From Brevinema_A sp051647535 (GTDB taxonomy: Bacteria > Spirochaetota > Brevinematia > Brevinematales > Brevinemataceae): 64,000 nucleotides of DNA. The stretch is from NCBI GenBank assembly GCA_051647535.1, contig JBOFEA010000027.1:62001-126000 (forward strand). The letters are read 5' to 3'. This document shows positions 1 through 7,992 of the stretch, in pieces; positions within the stretch are counted from its first letter, which is position 1, and the number at the start of each line of letters is the position of its first letter. The position numbers were made by a program, and so were the translations under genes. Below the pieces are notes generated by a model, which saw nothing but the letters and a program-made list of their open reading frames with translations, was not told the origin of the DNA and did not search any database.

Positions 1-2
1 CT

Positions 3-434
3 GATACCGGTGATATTGATGCAACTATTAAATCTCAACTTGAAGAACTTGAAAATCAAATGCGTTTCTATATGCCTGTTAAAGTTAAAACGCCTGAGGC
101 TAAAAAACGTTTGCAGACGGAAAAATCAAATAGTACTTCTTCTGAATCCAAACCTAAAGATGTTCCACCAACACAATTTTCTCAAAGGGAAGAGTTTGTT
201 TCAGATCCTAATTCCGAATATTACCATGCTGATACGCAATCTTCAGAAAAAACATCCTCTAATAAAACTGTTGATCCTGTAAATACTTTTAGCAAAGATG
301 TTGACAATATTATTGTTCCTGAAATTATTGATCTTCAAAATGGACCGTCCGGAAACAGTTCTGTGATTGATTCCTACAAAGAAAATACGGATCATACTAA
401 TGATCCTCCTGAATCTGATGATGTTATTGTTTAG
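3..434 (+). CDS. fliH: FliH flagellar export ATPase regulator, C-terminal part
   Basis: This is the 3' end of a gene that begins before the window; the frame is open from base 3. The first residues (DTGDIDATIKSQLEELE) resemble the conserved C-terminus of FliH, which binds the ATPase FliI and delivers it to the flagellar type III export gate. The position two bases before the fliI region supports the call. After that motif comes a tail of about 115 residues rich in Ser, Asn, Asp, Pro and Glu, ending in acidic DDVIV. Such a tail is not part of the usual FliH core and is probably disordered. The rest of the gene cannot be judged. Confidence 0.75.
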   Translation, partial: DTGDIDATIKSQLEELENQMRFYMPVKVKTPEAKKRLQTEKSNSTSSESKPKDVPPTQFSQREEFVSDPNSEYYHADTQSSEKTSSNKTVDPVNTFSKDVDNIIVPEIIDLQNGPSGNSSVIDSYKENTDHTNDPPESDDVIV

Positions 435-460
435 AATTGGAATTTTTAATGAGGAATATT

Positions 461-1765
461 ATGTCTGATATTTTTACAAAATATCAAAATGCTGTTGATA
501 GAACTTCAATTATTAAGACGTATGGCAAATTAGAAAGTCTTAACGGTTTATTAATTCAAAGTATTGGTCCTATAGGATCGATTGGAGATTTGTGTTTAAT
601 TCATACGGAAAGTACTCCTATTAAAGCTGAAATTGTAGGATTTTCCAATGGTAAAACCTTATTAATGCCTTTAAGCCATATCCAAGGAGCTTCTCCCGGT
701 ATGAAAATAGAAAATCTTCGTCATCCTCTTAGAGTTCATGTTGGACAAGAATTGTTAGGCAGAGTTATTTCAGGAATAGGCGAACCGATTGATAATAAAG
801 GTCCTATTCAAAGCTTTAATGTTGCGAATGTGGATAATCATCCTCCTGATCCTTATACAAGAAAACGTATTTCCCAACCTATTTCTACCGGTGTTCGTGC
901 AATAGACGGTATTTTGACTGCAGGTCAAGGTCAAAGATTAGGGATTTTTGCAGGCAGCGGTGTTGGTAAATCAACTCTTTTGGGAATGATCGCAAGAAAT
1001 ACTAATGCAGATATTAATGTTATTGCATTAATTGGTGAACGTGGAAGAGAAGTTCGTGAGTTTTTGGAAACCGAATTAGGTGAGCAAGGACGTGAACATT
1101 CTATTATTATTGCAGTGACAGGTGATGAACCTCCATTGATGCGTATTCGTGGTGCTTATACGGCAACGGCTATTGCTGAATATTTTCGTGATCAAGGTTG
1201 CAATGTAATGTTTATGATGGATTCGGTGACTCGTTTCGCGATGGCTCAAAGGGAAATCGGATTGTCTATTGGCGAACCGCCTGCTATGCGTGGCTATACT
1301 CCTAGTGTCTTTTCTACTCTTCAGAAACTCTTAGAAAGAACCGGTTCCGGTGTTGAAGGCACAATTACAGCATTTTATACTGTTCTTGTTGAAGGAGATG
1401 ACGATAACGAACCTATTTCGGATACGGTACGGGGAATTTTAGACGGACATATTTTGTTATCACGTGATTTGGCCGATAAAAATCATTTTCCCGCAATTGA
1501 CGTGACAAAAAGTGTTTCTAGGGTAATGAAAGATATTGTATCTTCCCAACATTTAGCAAATGCCGCAAAATTAAAAGAATTGGTGTCTGTATATAATGAT
1601 TCTGAAGATCTTATTAATATAGGTGCTTATGTAAGAGGTGCTAATCCTAAAATTGATGAAGCCTTAAAAAGAATTCCTCAAATTAATCAATTTTTGAAAC
1701 AATTTATTGATGAGCAATCTGATTATGATAGTACAGTATCTGTATTGAACGAAATTTTAAAGTAA
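461..1765 (+). CDS. fliI: Flagellum-specific ATP synthase FliI
   Basis: FliI is the hexameric ATPase that energises flagellar type III export at the cytoplasmic face of the basal body. The 434-residue protein has the family's usual length. Walker A is AGSGVGKST at residues 164-172, followed by IGERGREVREF and the Walker B segment VMFMMDSVTRFA; the C-terminal domain ends at EILK. An in-frame TTG at 437 would add eight residues, but GAGG at 451-454 sits six bases before the ATG at 461, so 461 is chosen. It follows fliH closely and is probably co-transcribed with it. Confidence 0.96.
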   Translation: MSDIFTKYQNAVDRTSIIKTYGKLESLNGLLIQSIGPIGSIGDLCLIHTESTPIKAEIVGFSNGKTLLMPLSHIQGASPGMKIENLRHPLRVHVGQELLGRVISGIGEPIDNKGPIQSFNVANVDNHPPDPYTRKRISQPISTGVRAIDGILTAGQGQRLGIFAGSGVGKSTLLGMIARNTNADINVIALIGERGREVREFLETELGEQGREHSIIIAVTGDEPPLMRIRGAYTATAIAEYFRDQGCNVMFMMDSVTRFAMAQREIGLSIGEPPAMRGYTPSVFSTLQKLLERTGSGVEGTITAFYTVLVEGDDDNEPISDTVRGILDGHILLSRDLADKNHFPAIDVTKSVSRVMKDIVSSQHLANAAKLKELVSVYNDSEDLINIGAYVRGANPKIDEALKRIPQINQFLKQFIDEQSDYDSTVSVLNEILK

Positions 1766-1837
1766 ACTGATTGTCTTTTATCTTAACATTTTTTAAATTT
1801 ATTATGGGTAGGTATAATTTGGGGGGATTTCATTGCC

Positions 1838-2221
1838 ATGAAAGATTTAAAAAAAGATTTAGGAGAACAAGCTGAGTCGATTTTTTTTTGGAATAATTTT
1901 GTTGCTCTAATTTTATCAATTATCGGGCCGGTATTGTTTGTCTTTAATATTCCTCCTTTGATCTTATCAATAATAGGGCTGTCAAATTCTCTAAAAGCCT
2001 TATATTTCAAAAAACATAAAAATTATCAACAATTTTATCTTTCTCAAGAATATGCATCCAATTGTTCTCTGTTTGCGTTATGGTGGATCTTTTGGATATA
2101 TATTTTCTCTTTTGTTATTCTGATTTTTATCCAAACTACTATTCCTTCTAATACTGGCAATAAAATATATAAATTAGTCACTCCTGTTTATTTGTTGATT
2201 TCGCCTAAAAATAATAAATGA
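1838..2221 (+). CDS. Small membrane protein of unknown function
   Basis: The 127-residue protein has hydrophobic segments at about residues 18-50 (a helical hairpin with two LILSIIG-type stretches) and 75-102, and no Cys-containing lipobox. The layout of two N-terminal helices joined by a short glycine/proline turn, then SLKALYFKK, recalls DUF4190-like small membrane proteins, but this is only a resemblance. A G6 tract at 1821-1826 is the only Shine-Dalgarno-like sequence. It stands between fliI and a convergent hydrolase gene, without a clear terminator after fliI, so it may be the last gene of the flagellar operon. Confidence 0.6.
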   Translation: MKDLKKDLGEQAESIFFWNNFVALILSIIGPVLFVFNIPPLILSIIGLSNSLKALYFKKHKNYQQFYLSQEYASNCSLFALWWIFWIYIFSFVILIFIQTTIPSNTGNKIYKLVTPVYLLISPKNNK

Positions 2222-2233
2222 TATTTTTATTGT

Positions 2234-2998
2234 TCAAATTTGTATTTCCAAATTATCATAAGCAGCTTTGATATGAAGTGGTAATATACGGTCACATTCT
2301 TCTGCAGAAATCTCATGGTTCAAGTGAATTAAATAACATCTCTTAGGATTGATTATATTGACAATTTTGAGCATTTCTTTTATATTAAGATGTGTTGGAT
2401 GAGGAAGGTGCCTTAAACAATTGATCACTAATGTGTCGATATTTTTAATAATATCTATTGTTTGCTGGGGAAGAGTTTTTACATCAGTCAGGTAAACTAA
2501 ATTTTCAATTTTGTACCCTAAAATATTCATATTTCCATGAAATGCTGAAATAGGCATAATAGAAAGTTTTTGTACCGTGAATTCTTCAAAAGGCTGAATA
2601 ATGTGGGTATGAAGACGTGTTAATCCTTTTTGTATTAATATTTCTTCTGTGTTGAATAAGTATGGAAAGAATGTTTTTATTCCCGTATGTGTCTCTAAAT
2701 CCAGATATACAGGAATTGGATTTTGCCAAGATAGAGGTCTCAGCTCGTCTATTCCTGCAATATGATCGTAATGTTGATGAGTGATCAGAAGAGTATCAAT
2801 TTGAGAAATGCTATTATCCAACAATTGTTTTCGGATATCCGGACCGGCATCAATAAGAATATTAAGATTATGTGTTTGAATCAATGCGGCACATCGGGTT
2901 CTTTGGTTTCTGGGATCTTTAGAGAGGCAGATGTTGCATGAGCATCCGATTACAGGAATTCCGGAAGAAGTACCTGTTCCTAAAAATGTGAGTTTCAT
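2234..2998 (-). CDS. MBL-fold metal-dependent hydrolase (PhnP/RNase Z-like family)
   Basis: This is a 254-residue metallo-beta-lactamase-fold hydrolase. The N-terminus FLGTGTSSGIPVIGCSC and the metal-binding THQHYDH box (about residues 74-80) match the PhnP/RNase Z-like branch that cleaves phosphodiesters. Later histidines that could complete the di-metal site are at AFHGN, LRHLPHPTH and LIHLNHE. Two Cys residues in the GCSCNIC segment recall the structural-zinc loop of PhnP. AAGGA lies just upstream of the ATG. No phosphonate genes are nearby, so the substrate is unknown; a cyclic-nucleotide or RNA phosphodiester is possible. Confidence 0.85.
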   Translation of the reverse strand: MKLTFLGTGTSSGIPVIGCSCNICLSKDPRNQRTRCAALIQTHNLNILIDAGPDIRKQLLDNSISQIDTLLITHQHYDHIAGIDELRPLSWQNPIPVYLDLETHTGIKTFFPYLFNTEEILIQKGLTRLHTHIIQPFEEFTVQKLSIMPISAFHGNMNILGYKIENLVYLTDVKTLPQQTIDIIKNIDTLVINCLRHLPHPTHLNIKEMLKIVNIINPKRCYLIHLNHEISAEECDRILPLHIKAAYDNLEIQI

Positions 2999-3089
2999 AA
3001 TGATATCCTTATACGATATTTTATCTATTTATTATAATCAAAAATGAAAAAATCATCAATTTTGTATCTTAAGTAATTAGGAGAATAAT

Positions 3090-4460
3090 ATGATTGGAGA
3101 AATTAAAACATTGTTTGGACACGAATTCTTTAAAAAAGCGTTAGGAGTAAAACCTGTCAATGAATCTGACTTTATGATACGTAATTTTATCATTAATTCC
3201 AATATAAAAGAAGATGCGGAATTATCTTGTTTTGTTGGTATTAAGGGAAATCGATTTGACGGTAATGATTTTTTTGATCAAGCTTATAATAATGGAGTAA
3301 GAGTATTTGTTTTGGAAAAAATGCCTCAGAATATTCCTCATGATGCAGTAATATATTTAGTTGAAGATACAATAAATGCATTAGCATTGTTAGCAGCTGT
3401 ACACAAAAATGACTTAATGATTCCTCATATTTTGATTACCGGAAGCGTTGGCAAAACAACAACCCGTTTGTTAATATATCATATTTTAAAAAACAAATAT
3501 TCCGTACATACTGCAAAAAAGAATTGGAATAACCATATAGGTCTTCCATTAACGATTTTGGAAACGGAATGGGATGATCGATTATCAATTTTAGAGGCCG
3601 GAATGAATCATCCTGGTGAAATAGCAACACTTTCATGTATTGTTAATCCGGAAATAGCTGTTATTACAAATATTGGTTTAAGCCATATTGAGTACTTTGA
3701 AGATAAAGATCAAATTGCTGAAGCTAAAATTGAAATTGTTGAAGGAATGAGTTCCGGTTCAGTATTGTTGATTAATATACATGATCCGTATAAAGATTTG
3801 TTTGTTTCAAGAGCTAAAGGAGCTGTAAAATTTTTTAATATAGATGATTTGTTTATTATTAATGATTTGGGAGTTGAGGGGTTTATTTTTGGTCATTCCC
3901 GTTATCCCGGAGAAGAATTTTTTTGTCCGATTCCGGGAAAACATTTACTACTAAATTTAGCTATTGTTTTTGAATGTGTAGAGATATTTCAAATTCCAGT
4001 ATCTTTTGTTAAAAAAGGATTGAATGATGCCGCTGCTGCTGAAATGGGCGACAGAATGCGGGTATTTTCAAATAAAATCGAAGCAACAGTAATAGCGGAT
4101 TGTTATAATGCTTCTTTGGAATCGTTTAATGCGGCATTTGATGTTCTGAATTTGTCTGAAGGTCGCCGTATTGCTGTTATTGGAAGTATTTTGGAGCTTG
4201 GTACTCAATCTTACAATATACACCGGCAACTGGGCGAAATACTTCAAGAAAAAAAGTGTGCTGATTTAGTGTTAGCTGTTGGCGAAGATATGTCGGCTGT
4301 ATGTGCTGAATTAAAAACAATACCTTACTGCCATTTTCTTGACAAAGAAGATGTGTGGGAAGTTCTTAAGAATGAATTGAAGCAAGGGGATACAGTATTA
4401 GTTAAAGCTTCCAACGGTATGGGGTTAGATGTTATCGTCAAAGCGTTGGAAGCTCTGTAA
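3090..4460 (+). CDS. murF: UDP-N-acetylmuramoyl-tripeptide--D-alanyl-D-alanine ligase MurF
   Basis: MurF adds D-Ala-D-Ala to the UDP-MurNAc-tripeptide, the last cytoplasmic step of peptidoglycan precursor synthesis. The 456-residue protein has the Mur ligase P-loop GSVGKTTT at residues 118-125, followed by the family's KKNWNNHIGLPLT substrate loop, LEAGMNHPGEI and TNIGLSHIEYF. DCYNASLESF and VIGSILELG mark the C-terminal ligase domain. AGGAG at 3078-3083 fits the ATG at 3090. It stands alone between convergent genes, as murF often does in reduced spirochaete genomes. Confidence 0.95.
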   Translation: MIGEIKTLFGHEFFKKALGVKPVNESDFMIRNFIINSNIKEDAELSCFVGIKGNRFDGNDFFDQAYNNGVRVFVLEKMPQNIPHDAVIYLVEDTINALALLAAVHKNDLMIPHILITGSVGKTTTRLLIYHILKNKYSVHTAKKNWNNHIGLPLTILETEWDDRLSILEAGMNHPGEIATLSCIVNPEIAVITNIGLSHIEYFEDKDQIAEAKIEIVEGMSSGSVLLINIHDPYKDLFVSRAKGAVKFFNIDDLFIINDLGVEGFIFGHSRYPGEEFFCPIPGKHLLLNLAIVFECVEIFQIPVSFVKKGLNDAAAAEMGDRMRVFSNKIEATVIADCYNASLESFNAAFDVLNLSEGRRIAVIGSILELGTQSYNIHRQLGEILQEKKCADLVLAVGEDMSAVCAELKTIPYCHFLDKEDVWEVLKNELKQGDTVLVKASNGMGLDVIVKALEAL

Positions 4461-4470
4461 ATTTTGAAAA

Positions 4471-5166
4471 TTATAATGAGAAAGGTGTTGTATCGGTAAT
4501 ATCATGTACAGAAGTTATTTCTATTTGAAAAAATATCGTATCTGATGAAACCGGTGATCCTATGAATGTACTAATAGGAATAGTATATATTTTAGAACCG
4601 TTTATAGGTTCGTTATGAATATCGGTAAGACTATTGAAGATTTTTATAGATTTTACAGGTGCACCGGTACTCAAGAGTTCTATAATGATTTCAGCTGAGA
4701 ACCAAGAAGATCCTATTGGAGGTTTTGTAGGAATAGTTATTTTGGTATAAGTTGAAGCAACTGTCAGGTGAAATTCAACAGTTTTACGAATTGTTTGATT
4801 TTTTACATTTTTAAATTCGATAGTGACAGGGTATTTGTTTTGAGCATCAGGGTAGCCGTTTTTATTAGATATTCCAAAAGTATCGTTAAGAATATAGAAT
4901 TTGGTATTATTGTTAATGGTAAATTTTTTGGTTAATTCTGGTGTAGAGATGTTAATTTCACTAATACCATAAGGATCTTGTAATTTGGCTGATAGTGTTA
5001 AAAAGTCAGTTACTTGAAGAGTGTCTGGATTTGGAGAAAGAATGCTGATTTCACTATTAGTCGGCTGGGATGGTGGAAAATCTGCTTCAAGTAGAGGATT
5101 TGTATTAAAATCTCTGAATGAACAACTCATGATTAATAATGCAATGACAATAATTCTTTTTTTCAT
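4471..5166 (-). CDS. Putative lipoprotein with Ig-like fold
   Basis: The 231-residue protein begins MKKRIIVIALLIMSC, a short signal peptide ending in a spirochaete-type lipobox with Cys15, so it should be lipidated and face the periplasm or surface. The rest is rich in beta-strand-forming Ile/Thr/Ser segments (SPNPDTLQVTDFLTLSAKL, TVEFHLTVAS) that resemble two bacterial Ig-like repeats. No catalytic motif is visible. It has its own promoter at 5199-5227 and converges on murF with only ten bases between the stops. Function unknown. Confidence 0.75.
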   Translation of the reverse strand: MKKRIIVIALLIMSCSFRDFNTNPLLEADFPPSQPTNSEISILSPNPDTLQVTDFLTLSAKLQDPYGISEINISTPELTKKFTINNNTKFYILNDTFGISNKNGYPDAQNKYPVTIEFKNVKNQTIRKTVEFHLTVASTYTKITIPTKPPIGSSWFSAEIIIELLSTGAPVKSIKIFNSLTDIHNEPINGSKIYTIPISTFIGSPVSSDTIFFQIEITSVHDITDTTPFSL

Positions 5167-5198
5167 AAGATCCCTTCTTAATTTATATTTATAAATTA

Positions 5199-5227
5199 AT
5201 TATAGTGTATTTTTGATACTTTATCAA
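5199..5227 (-). promoter_or_regulatory. Sigma70-type promoter for the lipoprotein at 4471-5166
   Basis: Reading the minus strand, TTGATA (5222-5227) and TATAAT (5199-5204) are 17 bases apart and lie about 30 bases upstream of the start codon. Confidence 0.7.
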
Positions 5228-5280
5228 AGTACTCTGTATATATTTTCGGAAATAAGTTTGTATTCTCAAGTTAAAAAGAA

Positions 5281-5311
5281 ACAATATAATAAAAAATTGC
5301 ATTTATATTGT
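5281..5311. promoter_or_regulatory. Inverted repeat around a -35 box
   Basis: ACAATATAA (5281-5289) and TTATATTGT (5303-5311) are perfect inverted arms. They flank TTGCAT (5297-5302), the possible -35 element of the promoter for the lipoprotein at 5376, with TTATAC at 5319-5324 as the -10. The arms could be an operator, but A/T-only arms also arise by chance in this base composition. Confidence 0.3.
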
Positions 5312-5375
5312 TATGATATTATACTTAGATGTTATATTTAAATATACGTATTAATTTATCAAAGGAGTTCGAGTA

Positions 5376-5777
5376 ATGAAAAATTTAATGATGATTGGGG
5401 TAATGGTTTTCTTACTTTCTTCATGTGGATCAAACGATCAAAAACAAATAAAAGAACCGAAATTTTTTACTGAATTAAAAGGAACATCATGGTATATGCC
5501 TAATTTTGATGTTGTGGGAATGACATTTAATAAAGATACAATAACTGTTACTATACATCCTCAATCGTATCTTTCCAATGAAAAGTATGATTTACTGGCA
5601 TCAGACAAAGATTTTGTCGTGGTGAATGTGTACAATGACACAAACAATAGGGTTTTTGGTATTTCTCAAGACAGTCCGGATTTTATAAAAGTATCAATGA
5701 TAGTGGAAACCAATGATTTGGCAGGATATAAAGAATATCACAATCAATCAGCAGCTGTAATGAAAAAACGAAGTTAA
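5376..5777 (+). CDS. Putative lipoprotein, GTSW family member 1
   Basis: This 133-residue protein has a signal peptide ending LLSSC, so it is a likely lipoprotein. The mature part begins with a linker and the motif ELKGTSWYMPNF, followed by short beta strands. It is a paralogue of the next gene: both share GTSW near the mature N-terminus, a Y(D/E) strand, and a hydrophobic stretch of the type VVVNVYND/VLLSIYQN followed by FGI/MGI. AAAGGAG stands before the ATG. The size and GTSW motif suggest a small lipocalin-like or META-like barrel, which is a guess. Role unknown. Confidence 0.7.
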   Translation: MKNLMMIGVMVFLLSSCGSNDQKQIKEPKFFTELKGTSWYMPNFDVVGMTFNKDTITVTIHPQSYLSNEKYDLLASDKDFVVVNVYNDTNNRVFGISQDSPDFIKVSMIVETNDLAGYKEYHNQSAAVMKKRS

Positions 5778-5795
5778 TCAACAAAAAATTTAAAT

Positions 5796-5832
5796 AACAA
5801 AAAGCCCTTATTATTAAAAAGGGCTTTTTGTT
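5796..5832 (+). terminator. Rho-independent terminator
   Basis: Perfect 14-bp arms at 5796-5809 and 5819-5832 enclose a nine-base loop; the 3' arm contains the T tract. The hairpin ends 20 bases before the start of the next lipoprotein gene, so read-through could feed that gene. Confidence 0.85.
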
Positions 5833-5851
5833 GATATTAGGATTTATTGAG

Positions 5852-6265
5852 ATGCGAAAAATAATGTTATTATTTATTGTAATGATTGTAGTATCAGGAT
5901 GTAAAAAAATCAATATGGATTTTAAACAAGAACTTATTAAGCAGTTATCAGGTACTTCTTGGAAGATATCCGATGTTCATAAGCAGAATAAAGTGGAGTT
6001 TGAAAAGACATTTGTAAGAGTAGGTACAGGTGGATTATTATCAGCACCTAAAACAACATATGAAGTTATGAGTCAAAAATCAAACTATGTTCTTTTAAGT
6101 ATTTATCAGAATTACGGATCGTACTTTATGGGTATACAAGCTGTCAATCCAACAACAATCAAACTGCTTATCTGGCAGGACAAAAAGACTCCTAAATCAC
6201 AGGATAGCTTGAATTTAGTTGAAAAACATGGAGAACTGTATATTCTTCAGAATGCATGGTTTTAG
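5852..6265 (+). CDS. Putative lipoprotein, GTSW family member 2
   Basis: A 137-residue product starting MRKIMLLFIVMIVVSGC with the lipobox VVSGC. After the Cys comes QLSGTSWKISDV, the same GTSW motif as the upstream gene, and the two proteins align through most of their length, so they arose by tandem duplication. An upstream in-frame ATG at 5828 lies inside the terminator hairpin and has no ribosome site; the ATG at 5852 follows TAGG and starts a proper signal peptide. Its stop overlaps the 3' end of the convergent nifU-like gene by four bases. Confidence 0.72.
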   Translation: MRKIMLLFIVMIVVSGCKKINMDFKQELIKQLSGTSWKISDVHKQNKVEFEKTFVRVGTGGLLSAPKTTYEVMSQKSNYVLLSIYQNYGSYFMGIQAVNPTTIKLLIWQDKKTPKSQDSLNLVEKHGELYILQNAWF

Positions 6266-6564
6266 GGTATATCCATATCTTTAAATTGAGCGGGAACAAC
6301 TTCAATTCTATCAGACACTCTGGTATTGAGGAATTGCTGGATAGCCATTAGAGTACCTGTTGAAGAGCTTGGGCATCCATTACATGCTCCAAGATATTCA
6401 ATAAAAAGAAGTAATTTATCTCCATCTTCTTTCAAATCAATAATTTCCATATCACCACCATCCATAATAAGCATTGGACGGACATGTTCGTTTAGTTGCG
6501 ATTCGATAAGTTTTAATTTTTGAACAGTAGTAAGCTTATCAAATGATTGATTTATTTCTGACAT
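6262..6564 (-). CDS. NifU-like Fe-S scaffold protein (C-terminal NifU domain)
   Basis: This 100-residue protein is a stand-alone NifU C-terminal domain. The motifs are RPMLIMDGGDMEI and the cluster-binding CNGCPSS, where the CxxC pair holds a 4Fe-4S cluster. It transfers preassembled clusters to target apoproteins in the cytoplasm. It lies 25 bases downstream of the cysteine desulfurase gene on the same strand, so the sulfur donor and carrier are probably expressed together. No IscU/SufU-type scaffold is seen in the window. Confidence 0.9.
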   Translation of the reverse strand: MSEINQSFDKLTTVQKLKLIESQLNEHVRPMLIMDGGDMEIIDLKEDGDKLLLFIEYLGACNGCPSSSTGTLMAIQQFLNTRVSDRIEVVPAQFKDMDIP

Positions 6565-6589
6565 AATAACTCCTTGATTGATAAAGATA

Positions 6590-7702
6590 TTAAAGTATTC
6601 GTTGAATACATTCTATTACTTTATCTATTTCTGATTTTTGTGTAAATTTGGATAAACTGAATCGGATACCACGTATAATAGTTTCGTCCAAGCTGTTGTT
6701 TAGGTGGCGAGATGAGCAAGCAGTACCTGTAGAGGCAGCTATACCGTTTTTGTTTAAGAACCAAAGCATATGTTCCGGATCAATTTTTGGAAATTTGATA
6801 AAACTGGTATTGGGAATTCTATCTAGATTGGAGCCGTAAATTAAGGCATTCGGAATAGTTTCAATAAAAGATTCCAATCGTTTTCTTAATGAAGCGGTGT
6901 GATTGTAAAAGTCGCTTAATGATTCGGAAGCGTTATAGAGGGCATAACCTATACCGACAATTCCGGGAGTATTAAGAGTACCGGATCGTAATCCGCCCAT
7001 TTGTCCTCCGCCGTGGATCAAAGGATGAAAAGAAGTTTTTTTACGGATAAATAATCCTCCAACACCTTTGGGACCGTGAAATTTGTGTGCTGAAAATGAC
7101 ACAAAGTCAGCAGTAAGTGTTTTGAGATTGATGGGTATTTTACCTACAGCTTGAGATGCATCTATATGAAAAGGAACGTTATTTTTGTGAGTAATAGAAG
7201 CAATTTCATTGACCGGTAGAATAATTCCAGTGTTGCTGTCTGCATAAATCATTGAGACTAATGCAGTAGTCTTTGGATCAAAATGCTGTATAAAATCATT
7301 AATAGAAATATTTCCTTCATGAGCCGGTAGAATAATAATTTCAAAACCTGATTTTTTTAAGTGTTCAAGAGTTTCTTTGGATGCTGGATGTTCAAAAGGT
7401 GAAGTAATGATCTTTTTTTTAGGAGAGTCTGCATGAGCTGAAAAATCCTGTAGGATACTATAATAAACAGTATTGATGCTTTCGGTTGAACCGGAAGTAA
7501 TCAAAATAGTGTCTTCATCATCTGCGTTAAGGGCATAATATAATTTTTCGTAAGCTTTGGAAATACCTTCATGAGCAGCTTCTCCAAATAAATGATTTGA
7601 ACTGGGATTACCGTATATATCGGTCATAAAAGGAAGCATTTCTTCTAATACATACGGATCAATTTTAGTGGAAGCGTTATTATCCAAATAAATAGGCGTC
7701 AT
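6590..7702 (-). CDS. nifS: Cysteine desulfurase (NifS/IscS family)
   Basis: A PLP enzyme that converts cysteine to alanine and passes persulfide sulfur to Fe-S assembly. The 370-residue protein starts MTPIYLDNNAST; SFSAHKFHGPKG places the PLP lysine at K207, and STGTACSSR places the persulfide cysteine at C329. The short active-site loop resembles the NifS/IscS group. An open frame continues 35 codons upstream to 7807, but AAGGA immediately before 7702 and the family's N-terminus fix the start at 7702. It is followed by the NifU-like gene. Confidence 0.93.
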   Translation of the reverse strand: MTPIYLDNNASTKIDPYVLEEMLPFMTDIYGNPSSNHLFGEAAHEGISKAYEKLYYALNADDEDTILITSGSTESINTVYYSILQDFSAHADSPKKKIITSPFEHPASKETLEHLKKSGFEIIILPAHEGNISINDFIQHFDPKTTALVSMIYADSNTGIILPVNEIASITHKNNVPFHIDASQAVGKIPINLKTLTADFVSFSAHKFHGPKGVGGLFIRKKTSFHPLIHGGGQMGGLRSGTLNTPGIVGIGYALYNASESLSDFYNHTASLRKRLESFIETIPNALIYGSNLDRIPNTSFIKFPKIDPEHMLWFLNKNGIAASTGTACSSRHLNNSLDETIIRGIRFSLSKFTQKSEIDKVIECIQRIL

Positions 7703-7830
7703 AATAAATTCCTTGAAAATTTCGGCCGGTTCGATCTCAATTGAAGAAAAATATCTGAAGAGAGAGAATTTGTAAATTGAAATACCAAGTTGCGAAAGTA
7801 TAACCAAAATAACTTTTTATTTATATATTA

Positions 7831-7860
7831 ATTATACACTATAATAGTTATATAAATCAA
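7831..7860 (-). promoter_or_regulatory. Promoter for nifS-nifU-like operon
   Basis: On the minus strand TTGATT (7855-7860) and TATAAT (7831-7836) are separated by 18 bases. The leader to the nifS start would be about 120 nt. Confidence 0.55.
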
Positions 7861-7918
7861 ATTTATTAGAGTTATGTTGTTTTTATGATAATAATTGAAA
7901 ATATTGAGTTATTAATAG

Positions 7919-7947
7919 TTGCAAAAAAAAACAAATGTTATTATAAT
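7919..7947 (+). promoter_or_regulatory. Promoter for gpmI
   Basis: TTGCAA (7919-7924) and TATAAT (7942-7947) are 17 bases apart, about 40 bases before the gpmI start. Confidence 0.65.
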
Positions 7948-7992
7948 TAACGTATCTTAACATTAAAAGCTCAATTTAATTAGGAGAAATTC

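Noticed and set aside
1783..2010. 75-codon minus-strand frame inside the small membrane protein gene
   Set aside because: Shadow of the plus-strand gene, no start signals.
7703..7807. 35-residue N-terminal extension of the cysteine desulfurase
   Set aside because: No ribosome site; the family N-terminus and AAGGA support the start at 7702.
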